Below are positions 1 through 5,406 of a stretch of DNA of 7,782 bases, piece after piece. The stretch spans positions 1 to 7,782 of the forward strand of contig CANIIN010000107.1 in assembly GCA_947467405.1 (NCBI GenBank). Direction: 5' to 3'. The notes under the pieces are model-generated. The model worked only from the letters and a program-made list of their open reading frames with translations, did no database searches and was not told the DNA's origin. Numbering within the stretch: position 1 is the first letter of the stretch; every line of letters starts with the position of its first letter. The position numbers and the translations under genes are program-made. The DNA comes from Betaproteobacteria bacterium. Its GTDB lineage: Bacteria > Pseudomonadota > Gammaproteobacteria > Burkholderiales > SG8-39.

Positions 1-876
1 CGCTTCGAGGCGCGTGGCCATGTCGGCCAGGCGGAAATTCACGGCCTGATGTTCGATCAGCAGCTTGCCGAAGGATTCACGCTGCTTGGCATAGGACACC
101 GCCGCTTCGAATGCAGCGCGCGCCATACCCAGGCATTGGGCGGCGATGCCGATGCGCCCGCCCTCGAGGTTGGCGAGGGCGATGCGATAGCCCTCGCCTT
201 CATTGCCGAGCAGGTTCTCAGCCGGAATGCGGCAGTTCTCGAGCAGGATCTGCGCGGTGTCGGATGCGCGTTGACCGAGTTTGGTCTCCAGTCGTGTCAC
301 CTTGTAGCCCGGGTTGGACGTCGGCACGATGAAGCCGCTGATGCCCTTTTTGCCGGCGGCCGCGTTGGTGACGGCGAAAATGATGGCGATATCGGCGTTC
401 TTGCCGGAGGTGATGAACTGCTTCACCCCGTTCAATACCCACTCGTTTCCTTCAAGTCTTGCGCTGGTCTTGATGGCGCCGGCATCGGAACCGACGTGCG
501 GCTCGGTCAGGCAGAAGGCGCCCAGTTGCCGCCCGCTGGCAACGGGCTTGAGAAACTTTTCCTTCTGCGCGTCGGTGCCGAAGGCGAGCAGCGGGCCGCA
601 CACCACCGAGTTGTTCACCGAAATGATGGTCGAGCAGGCGCCGTCGCCGGCAGCGATTTCCTCGAGCGCCACCGCGACGGACACATAGTCCATGCCGGCG
701 CCTTCCCATTGCTCCGGAACGGTAATGCCGAACAGGCCCATGTCTGCCATGGCCTTCAGGGCGTCCTTGGGAAATGTGGAGTCGCGATCCCACTGGGCCG
801 CATTGGGTGCGAGTTGCTCGCTGGCAAAGGCGCGTACAGCGTCGCGTAGCAGTTCCTGATCGTGATTCAGCAGCAT
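1..876 (-). CDS. Acyl-CoA dehydrogenase (short/branched-chain type), C-terminus cut by window edge
   Basis: This is an FAD-dependent acyl-CoA dehydrogenase, which makes the alpha,beta double bond of an acyl-CoA in the cytoplasm and passes electrons to ETF. The 292 visible residues start at the ATG at 876 and run in frame off the left edge; family members are about 375-395 aa, so roughly the last 90 are missing. Visible are the N-terminal helical domain, the signature around FCLTEPHVGSDA (residues 121-132), the beta-domain WVLNGVKQFITSG (146-158), and the start of the C-terminal helical domain (QRESFGKLLIEHQAVNFRLA, 265-284). At the position where Ivd has catalytic Glu254 this protein has Gly240 (LEGGRIGIA), so its base should be the canonical Glu in the missing C-terminus, and it is not a second Ivd. 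The Shine-Dalgarno is weak (CAGG), but no other ATG or GTG lies just upstream in frame. It follows the thiolase after 141 nt on the same strand and may share its transcript. Substrate is not determinable; a short or 2-methyl-branched acyl-CoA is plausible. Confidence 0.93.
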   Translation of the reverse strand, partial: MLLNHDQELLRDAVRAFASEQLAPNAAQWDRDSTFPKDALKAMADMGLFGITVPEQWEGAGMDYVSVAVALEEIAAGDGACSTIISVNNSVVCGPLLAFGTDAQKEKFLKPVASGRQLGAFCLTEPHVGSDAGAIKTSARLEGNEWVLNGVKQFITSGKNADIAIIFAVTNAAAGKKGISGFIVPTSNPGYKVTRLETKLGQRASDTAQILLENCRIPAENLLGNEGEGYRIALANLEGGRIGIAAQCLGMARAAFEAAVSYAKQRESFGKLLIEHQAVNFRLADMATRLEA

Positions 877-1017
877 GGTCGGCCTGTCTGTTCTATGGGT
901 TACGGGTTGTACGAATCGAAAGGCTGTTCTTGTAGATGTCCATCTGGCGCGCCTTTTCAGGCGATTCCGCTATAAAAACCGGTAAAGGAATGGTCTGAAA
1001 CGGGGTCGCCGCCCGCG
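877..1017. other. Intergenic spacer between thiolase and acyl-CoA dehydrogenase
   Basis: These 141 nt are long for an operon internal gap. On the minus strand they hold an A/T-rich patch (TTTTTATAGC near 966-976) that could serve as a poor -10 region without a convincing -35 box. Downstream of it come a small hairpin CGCCT-GAAA-AGGCG (950-963, GNRA-type tetraloop on the minus strand, no U-run) and a 5-2-5 inverted repeat AGATG-TC-CATCT (934-945). They could mark a weak internal promoter or RNA processing/attenuation site for the acyl-CoA dehydrogenase, but no element is strong enough to name. No small ORF with a ribosome binding site is seen. Confidence 0.35.
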
Positions 1018-2202
1018 CTACAGCAGCTCGATGGCCATGGCGGTGGCTTCGCCGCCGCCGATGCACAGGCTGGCTACGCCGCGCTTGCCGCCGTACTTGC
1101 GCATGGCACCGAGCAGCGAAACGATGATGCGCGCGCCCGACGCGCCGATGGGGTGGCCGAGCGCGCAGGCGCCGCCGTGCACGTTGACCTTCTCGTGCGG
1201 CAATTTGTGTTCGCGCATGGCGGCCAGCGTCACGACGGCGAATGCTTCATTGATTTCGTAGAAGTCCACCTTGTCGGCGGTCCAGCCGGTCTTGTCGAAC
1301 AGCTTCTGGATGGCGCCGACTGGCGCCGTGGTGAACCAGCCCGGCTCTTGCGCATGCGTGCTGTGGCCGACCACGACGGCCAGCGGCGTCAGGCCGAGCT
1401 TTTCGGCGACCGAGCGACGCACCATGACCAGCGCCGCGGCGCCATCGGAGATCGACGACGAATTGGCCGCGGTGACCGTGCCATCCTTGGCGAATGCCGG
1501 CTTCAGCAGGGGGATCTTGGCGAAGTCGGCCTTGAAGGGCTGTTCGTCGTTCTTGAGGATGCGGTCTTCCTTGCCGGCCTTGATGGTCATGGGCGCGATC
1601 TCCCAGTCGAACCAGCCTTCCCTGTTGGCTTGCTGCGCGCGCTCCAGCGAGGCGATGGCGAACTGGTCCTGCTGTTCGCGGGTGAAGTTGAATTTCTTCG
1701 CACATTCCTCGGCGAAGCTGCCCATCAGTCGGCCCTTGTCGTACGCATCTTCCAGGCCGTCGAAGAACATGTGGTCCAGCACCTGCTGGTGACCCATGCG
1801 ATAGCCGGCACGCGCCTTGGGCAGCAGGTAGGGCGCGTTGCTCATGGACTCCATGCCGCCGGCGACCATGATGTCGTTGGTGCCGGCGCCGATGAGGTCG
1901 TTGGCCAGCATGGCGGCTTTCATGGCCGAGCCGCACATCTTGTTTACCGTGGTACAGCCGACGCCGAGCGGCAGTCCGCCGCCGAGGCTGGCTTGCCGTG
2001 CCGGTGCCTGTCCCTGGCCGGCGGGCAGCACGCAGCCCATGATGACTTCCTGCACTTGTTCGGGCTTGATGCCGGCGCGTTCCACGGCGGCGCGAATCGC
2101 GGCGGCGCCGAGTTCCGGTGCGGAGAAGCCCTTGAGGTCGCCCTGCAAACCGCCCACCGGGGTGCGGGCGGCGGAGACGATGACGACGGGATCGTTCAAC
2201 AT
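1018..2202 (-). CDS. Thiolase (acetyl-CoA C-acetyltransferase type)
   Basis: This complete 394-aa thiolase catalyses the reversible condensation of two acetyl-CoA to acetoacetyl-CoA or the reverse thiolysis. All catalytic elements are present: nucleophile Cys90 in TTVNKMCGSAMKA, the MAGGMESMSNAPY signature (112-125), NEAF with Asn318 (318-321), His350 in GHPIGASGAR (349-358) and Cys380 in CIGGGEA (380-386). Length and motifs match biosynthetic/AtoB/PhaA-like tetrameric thiolases rather than longer FadA-type ones, though a broader beta-ketoacyl-CoA specificity cannot be excluded. A good Shine-Dalgarno AGGAG (2209-2213) lies 6 nt before the ATG. It begins 42 nt after ivd ends, so it is almost surely co-transcribed with ivd. 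In that setting it most likely cleaves acetoacetyl-CoA produced at the end of leucine catabolism. It could also feed the PHA synthase encoded nearby, because acetoacetyl-CoA is the polyhydroxybutyrate precursor. Confidence 0.96.
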   Translation of the reverse strand: MLNDPVVIVSAARTPVGGLQGDLKGFSAPELGAAAIRAAVERAGIKPEQVQEVIMGCVLPAGQGQAPARQASLGGGLPLGVGCTTVNKMCGSAMKAAMLANDLIGAGTNDIMVAGGMESMSNAPYLLPKARAGYRMGHQQVLDHMFFDGLEDAYDKGRLMGSFAEECAKKFNFTREQQDQFAIASLERAQQANREGWFDWEIAPMTIKAGKEDRILKNDEQPFKADFAKIPLLKPAFAKDGTVTAANSSSISDGAAALVMVRRSVAEKLGLTPLAVVVGHSTHAQEPGWFTTAPVGAIQKLFDKTGWTADKVDFYEINEAFAVVTLAAMREHKLPHEKVNVHGGACALGHPIGASGARIIVSLLGAMRKYGGKRGVASLCIGGGEATAMAIELL

Positions 2203-2208
2203 GGTGGA

Positions 2209-2213
2209 CTCCT
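2209..2213 (-). promoter_or_regulatory. Ribosome binding site of the thiolase
   Basis: AGGAG on the minus strand, 6 nt upstream of the ATG at 2202, lies in the 42-nt gap after ivd. It fixes the thiolase start and shows translation initiates independently rather than by stop-start coupling. Confidence 0.75.
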
Positions 2214-2244
2214 GGTAGGTGAGTGAATTGAAATAGCCAGAGGA

Positions 2245-3429
2245 TCAGGCCGTTTCGGCCATCATTTCGCGGCCGATCAGCCAGCGGCGAATTTCCGAGG
2301 TGCCTGCGCCGATTTCGTACAGCTTGGCGTCGCGCCACAGGCGGCCGGTGGGGAAGTCGTTGATGTAACCGTTGCCGCCCAGGCACTGGATGGCTTCGCC
2401 GGCCATCCACGTGGCTTTCTCCGCGGAATAGAGGATGGCGCCGGCGGCGTCCTTGCGCGTGGTTTCGCCACGATCGCAGGCTTGGCCGACCGCATACACA
2501 TAGGCACGGCTGGCGTTCATGGTGGTGTACATGTCGGCCAGTTTGCCTTGCATGAGCTGGAACTCGCCGATCGACTGGCCGAACTGCTTGCGCTGATGCA
2601 GATAGGGGACGACCACGTCCATGCAGGCCTGCATGATGCCGATCGGGCCGCCGGACAGAACGGCGCGCTCGTAATCGAGGCCCGACATGAGCACATTGAT
2701 GCCTTTGCCCGCCGTGGACAGGACGTTTTCTTCCGGCACTTCGCAGTCCTGGAAAATCAGTTCGCAGGTGTTGGAGCCGCGCATGCCCAGCTTGTCGAGC
2801 TTCTGGCCGCGCGAGAAGCCCTTCATGCCCTTCTCGATGATGAAGGCGGTGTGGCCCTTGCCCACGCCGGGGTCGTTCTTTGCATAGACCACCAGCACGT
2901 CGGCATCGGGGCCGTTGGTGATCCACATCTTGCCGCCGTTCAGGATGTACTTGCCGTTGCGGTACTCGGCGCGGGTCTTCATCGACACCACATCGGAGCC
3001 GGCGTTGGGTTCGGACATGGCCAGGGCGCCAACCTGTTCGCCGGAGATCAGGCCAGGCAAATACTTGCGGCGCTGTGCGTCGTTGCCGTTGCGGCGGATC
3101 TGGTTCACGCACAGATTGGAGTGCGCACCGTAGGACAGGCCGATGGAAGCGGAAGCGCGGCTGATTTCCTCCATGGCAATGATGTGGGCCAGGTAGCCCA
3201 TGTTGGTGCCGCCGTATTCCTCTTCGACGGTGATGCCGAGCAGGCCCAAGTCGCCGAATTTCTTCCACAAATCCATGGGGAAGCTGTTGCCGCGGTCGGT
3301 TTCGGCGGCGCGCGGGGCGATCTCGGCGCGGGCGAAATCACGCACCGTGGCCTGAAGCATTTCGATGTCCTCGCCGAGCGGGAAGCGCAGCCCGGGAAGA
3401 TCGATTGGTGGCGCAGCGGAGGCGGTCAT
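2245..3429 (-). CDS. ivd: Isovaleryl-CoA dehydrogenase (Ivd/LiuA)
   Basis: This complete 394-aa FAD enzyme converts isovaleryl-CoA to 3-methylcrotonyl-CoA in leucine degradation and reduces ETF. The diagnostic feature is the catalytic base inside the C-terminal domain helix: LDYERAVLSGGPIGIMQ (251-267) places Glu at 254, the Ivd-specific position. At the canonical acyl-CoA dehydrogenase site (YEIGAGTSEIRR, 371-382) the usual Glu is replaced by Ala375. Other visible parts are the signature AMSEPNAGSDVVS (137-149), the FAD/substrate beta-domain MWITNGPDADVLVVYAKN (168-185), QFGQSIGEFQLMQGKLADM (282-300) and QCLGGNGYINDFPTGRLWRD (348-367). Shine-Dalgarno AAGGA (3438-3442) lies 8 nt before the ATG. 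It is the first gene after the promoter with the palindromic operator and after the LiuR-type regulator gene, and is followed 42 nt later by the thiolase. Human and bacterial Ivd enzymes share these motifs, so the assignment is secure. Confidence 0.97.
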   Translation of the reverse strand: MTASAAPPIDLPGLRFPLGEDIEMLQATVRDFARAEIAPRAAETDRGNSFPMDLWKKFGDLGLLGITVEEEYGGTNMGYLAHIIAMEEISRASASIGLSYGAHSNLCVNQIRRNGNDAQRRKYLPGLISGEQVGALAMSEPNAGSDVVSMKTRAEYRNGKYILNGGKMWITNGPDADVLVVYAKNDPGVGKGHTAFIIEKGMKGFSRGQKLDKLGMRGSNTCELIFQDCEVPEENVLSTAGKGINVLMSGLDYERAVLSGGPIGIMQACMDVVVPYLHQRKQFGQSIGEFQLMQGKLADMYTTMNASRAYVYAVGQACDRGETTRKDAAGAILYSAEKATWMAGEAIQCLGGNGYINDFPTGRLWRDAKLYEIGAGTSEIRRWLIGREMMAETA

Positions 3430-3542
3430 GGAAGCAATCCTTGTACTGAAATGCGGGTTATGGTTTTACGAGCGGGTGCGCGAGCAAAGCGGACGCGCGC
3501 GCATCGGCAAATCACCGGATGCAATTGCGCGTGGAGTCGCAA

Positions 3543-3571
3543 AATGTACTTGACGTTAACGTCAACGTCAA
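3543..3571 (-). promoter_or_regulatory. Predicted sigma70-type promoter of the ivd operon
   Basis: On the minus strand a -35 box TTGACG (3566-3571, 5 of 6 consensus bases) is followed after exactly 17 nt by TACATT (3543-3548, 4 of 6 bases). The spacer is filled by the palindromic operator. Transcription would start near 3536 and give a leader of about 105 nt before the ivd ATG. The promoter is inferred from box matches and spacing; no start site is known. Confidence 0.65.
3550..3565. promoter_or_regulatory. Palindromic operator, likely LiuR (MerR-family) binding site
   Basis: TTGACGTTAACGTCAA is a perfect 16-bp palindrome. A MerR-family dimer typically binds such a site between the -35 and -10 boxes, and this one lies precisely there in front of ivd. 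The AACGTCAA half-site is repeated once more at 3564-3571, shifted by 6 bp and overlapping the -35 box, so three half-sites occur in register. The nearest regulator gene is the LiuR-type MerR protein immediately upstream, the obvious candidate to bind here. The LiuR assignment is inference from context and from the known habit of LiuR to bind ACGT-containing palindromes before liu/ivd operons. Confidence 0.75.
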
Positions 3572-3573
3572 TG

Positions 3574-3592
3574 AATGATGCTTGGCATCATT
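3574..3592. repeat. Inverted repeat with 8-bp arms and 3-nt loop
   Basis: AATGATGCTTGGCATCATT is a perfect 8-bp inverted repeat around TTG. It begins 2 bp upstream of the -35 box of the ivd promoter and 21 bp past the regulator's stop codon. There is no T-run after it on either strand, so it is a poor intrinsic terminator. It may be a second protein-binding site for an activator or global regulator, or a weak 3' stem for the regulator mRNA. Confidence 0.5.
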
Positions 3593-3613
3593 ATGGATTT
3601 TAAGGTATTGATT

Positions 3614-4060
3614 CTAATTAATTTTCTGTTTGTCAGGCGGGGGTTTGCGCCCCGGCTTACCACTTGCGGAACGGCCTTCCTTGGTGGCCAGCAATCTTCG
3701 CGACTGAGCTTCGAAATTCTGGATTTCGGCCAGTACCTGGTCGATTTCGGCACGCTGCTGCTCCAGTTGTTCGCGGCGCTTGGCCAGCGAGGCGACAAAC
3801 TGCAGCAATTGCCGGCGCTCGTCATGGGCTGTGTCGTACAGGTCGAACATTTCTCCCACCTCGGCCAGCGACAGTCCGAGCCGTTTGGCGCGCAGGATGA
3901 GTTTCAAACGGACAAAGTCGCGCTTCGTGTAAACACGACGACTGCCTGCTCGTGTCGGCGTCAGCAGGCCCTGATCTTCATAGAATCGGATGGCCCGCGG
4001 AGTGATGTCGAATTCACGCGACAGATCGCTGATGCTGAAATTTTCCGTGCTGTCGGACAT
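3614..4060 (-). CDS. liuR: MerR-family transcriptional regulator, LiuR type
   Basis: This 148-aa regulator has an N-terminal winged helix-turn-helix (FSISDLSREFDITPRAIRFYEDQGLL, about 8-33), the wing (SRRVYTKRDFVRLKLILRAKRLG, 40-62), a second helical pair (SLAEVGEMFDLYD, 64-76) and a long dimerisation coiled coil rich in Gln, Glu and Arg (about 80-122). A Lys/Pro-rich tail ends it. It has no cysteines, so it is not a metal or SoxR-type sensor. The ITPRAIRFYEDQGLL and RLKLILRAKRLG segments match the LiuR group, which controls leucine/isovalerate genes and is thought to respond to pathway acyl-CoAs. The start at 4060 (MSDSTENF) is chosen because conserved sequence begins there and a GGAAAAG motif lies 10 nt upstream. 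An in-frame ATG at 4147 would add 29 unconserved-looking residues. Its position directly upstream of ivd and of the palindrome at 3550-3565 supports the role; whether it represses or activates is not shown by sequence. Confidence 0.88.
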   Translation of the reverse strand: MSDSTENFSISDLSREFDITPRAIRFYEDQGLLTPTRAGSRRVYTKRDFVRLKLILRAKRLGLSLAEVGEMFDLYDTAHDERRQLLQFVASLAKRREQLEQQRAEIDQVLAEIQNFEAQSRRLLATKEGRSASGKPGRKPPPDKQKIN

Positions 4061-4282
4061 GCCGGGAATGCTTTTCCAGGTCGAATGAGCGATTGCCCGC
4101 AAGGGCGCTATGGGATTGAGTATGGAGCATCGGCAACGGAATGCCACCTCCGCATATTATCTGCGAAAATGAGCCCACTGCAGCGCGTGTGGTAGCAAGG
4201 CGTGCGCAGACCTAATGCTGTCCGCGTCGCCTTGGGCGGGATTCCCCGCCATAAGGTCGATGCACTCGTCTCAGGCCTGATC
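4061..4282. other. Divergent intergenic region between liuR-type gene and MBL hydrolase
   Basis: This roughly 220-nt region must hold promoters for the minus-strand regulator and the plus-strand hydrolase-phaC operon. An A/T-rich island at 4152-4164 reads GATAAT on the minus strand and TATTAT (4155-4160) on the plus strand, so either or both could be -10 boxes; no good -35 partner is visible for either direction. A strong GC hairpin lies at 4235-4250 in the plus-strand leader. No copy of the TTGACGTTAACGTCAA operator is present here. Confidence 0.45.
4235..4250 (+). repeat. GC-rich hairpin in the leader of the MBL hydrolase gene
   Basis: GGCGGG-ATTC-CCCGCC gives six consecutive G-C pairs closing a 4-nt loop. 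It lies 32 nt before the preferred ATG (4283) of the hydrolase and is followed by ATAAGG, not a T-run. So it is not a standard terminator; it may shape the 5' leader. If translation began at the GTG at 4202 it would be inside the coding region. Confidence 0.45.
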
Positions 4283-5380
4283 ATGACTTCTATGCAATCC
4301 GGTACCAATACGGCCACCATGGCCGGCAGCAGCGGCGAGAAACGCCCCGCGTCGGACAACTCGCCGCGCTATATCGTCGACAAGGCTGTGGCGCCGGGCC
4401 TGACGCAGGAGGTTGCTCCCGGGGTGCACTGGTTGCGCATGCCGCTGCCTTTTCCCGCGCTCGACCATATCAATCTCTGGTTGCTGGATGAGGGCGACGA
4501 TTTCGTCATTGTCGATACCGGCATGGGCGACGATCAGACCAAGGCCATCTGGAACCAGATATTCAGCGGCCCGATGGCGGGCCGGCATGCCAACCGCGTG
4601 ATCTGCACGCATTACCACAACGACCACGCCGGCCTGGTCGGCTGGCTGACCGAGCGTTTCAACGTCGAATTGTGGATGTCGCAGGGCGAGTTCTATGCAT
4701 CGCACTCGGTGTATTCGGAAGTGGCCAGCCACCAGCCCAGCCGCATGTATGACATGTACCGTGTCAATGGCCTCTCCGACACCATCCTCGAGCAGATGCT
4801 GGAACGCCGCAACAGCTACCGCGTCAACGTCCGGCATTTCCCGCCGTCGTTTCGCCGTCTCCTGGACGGCGATACGGTCCGCGTCGGCGGGAACGACTGG
4901 AAGATCATTGCCGGCTACGGCCATTCCCCCGAGCACTCCGCCCTTTATTGCGAAGAGTTGGGTGTGCTGATTGCCGGGGACATGGTGCTGCCGCGCATCA
5001 CTACCAATGTCAGCGTGCAGGCTACCGAGCCGAACGGCAATCCGCTGGACTTGTGGTTCCGGTCGCTCGAGCGCCATGCGCAGCTGCCGCCGGAAACACT
5101 GGTGCTGCCATCGCACGGGCTGCCGTTCCGCGGCCTTCGCGACCGCCTCGCCTTTATCCGGAAGCACCACGAAGAGCGCCTCGAGGAACTGGTGGCATTC
5201 TGCAGCACGCCGAAGACGACGGCGCAGGTCCTGCCCACGCTGTTCCATCGCGAACTGGACGTGCACCAGACCGGCATCGCAATGGGCGAGGCACTGGCCC
5301 ACCTGCACTACCTGATGTATGAGGGACGGTTGCGCCGGGAGGTGGACCGCGAGGGTTTCATCCGTTTCGTTGCGGCCTGA
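4283..5380 (+). CDS. MBL-fold metallo-hydrolase (glyoxalase II/LACTB2-like)
   Basis: This 365-aa protein has a complete metallo-beta-lactamase fold metal site: HYHNDH (residues 110-115, the HxHxDH motif), GHSPEH with His214, AGDM with Asp233, and PSHG with His278. Before it stands the DTGMGDD strand-loop (78-84). This layout predicts two metal ions and hydrolysis of an ester, thioester or similar bond. The C-terminal about 75 residues (HHEERLEELVAFC to FIRFVAA), with alternating hydrophobic and charged positions, resemble the winged-helix-like domain of LACTB2/glyoxalase-II-like hydrolases. No signal peptide is apparent, so it is probably cytoplasmic. The start is uncertain: GTG at 4202, ATG at 4283 or ATG at 4319 are all in frame, none with a good Shine-Dalgarno; 4283 is preferred because the upstream part carries a leader hairpin. 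It ends 26 nt before phaC on the same strand, implying an operon. Substrate is unknown; a thioester such as a hydroxyacyl-CoA is a context-based guess. Confidence 0.88.
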   Translation: MTSMQSGTNTATMAGSSGEKRPASDNSPRYIVDKAVAPGLTQEVAPGVHWLRMPLPFPALDHINLWLLDEGDDFVIVDTGMGDDQTKAIWNQIFSGPMAGRHANRVICTHYHNDHAGLVGWLTERFNVELWMSQGEFYASHSVYSEVASHQPSRMYDMYRVNGLSDTILEQMLERRNSYRVNVRHFPPSFRRLLDGDTVRVGGNDWKIIAGYGHSPEHSALYCEELGVLIAGDMVLPRITTNVSVQATEPNGNPLDLWFRSLERHAQLPPETLVLPSHGLPFRGLRDRLAFIRKHHEERLEELVAFCSTPKTTAQVLPTLFHRELDVHQTGIAMGEALAHLHYLMYEGRLRREVDREGFIRFVAA

Positions 5381-5391
5381 GGCCGTCAATC

Positions 5392-5397
5392 AAGGGA
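5392..5397 (+). promoter_or_regulatory. Ribosome binding site of phaC
   Basis: AAGGGA lies 9 nt before the ATG at 5407 in the 26-nt gap after the hydrolase. It supports that start and independent initiation of phaC translation from the shared transcript. Confidence 0.65.
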
Positions 5398-5406
5398 CTA
5401 TCCGTC

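Larger units (their letters stand above)
3430..3613. other. Regulatory intergenic region between liuR-type gene and ivd
   Basis: This 184-nt gap on the minus-strand operon contains, in transcription order: an AT-rich stretch just after the regulator's stop (3593-3613), a 19-nt inverted repeat (3574-3592), a sigma70-like promoter with a palindromic operator in its spacer (3543-3571), then a roughly 105-nt GC-rich untranslated leader up to ivd. The leader shows no clear riboswitch fold or leader peptide. Confidence 0.7.

Noticed and set aside
49..849. A 266-codon plus-strand frame at the left edge
   Set aside because: Antisense to the acyl-CoA dehydrogenase, whose conserved motifs are on the minus strand in the frame open to the edge.
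1153..2226. A 357-codon plus-strand frame opposite the thiolase
   Set aside because: Antisense shadow of a well-supported gene; composition (Gly/Ala/His/Val) has no recognisable domain.
1247..3268. A 673-codon open frame on the minus strand running across both the thiolase and ivd
   Set aside because: It lies in a different frame over two genes with full catalytic motifs, its product is Arg/His-rich low-information sequence, and it arises from GC3 codon bias that removes stops.
3574..3592. Intrinsic terminator of the regulator gene
   Set aside because: The stem is A/T-rich and has no T-run behind it on the minus strand; kept only as an inverted repeat.
2482..3603. A 373-codon plus-strand frame opposite ivd that extends over the control region
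   Set aside because: Antisense shadow; no motif, and its 3' end covers the promoter and operator only because that region happens to lack stops in this frame.
4061..4147. N-terminal extension of the MerR-type regulator from the ATG at 4147
   Set aside because: The extra 29 residues precede the normal family start, look unconserved, and the internal ATG at 4060 has a plausible ribosome binding site.
4271..5389. A 372-codon minus-strand frame opposite the MBL hydrolase
   Set aside because: Antisense shadow; the plus strand encodes the complete MBL metal site.
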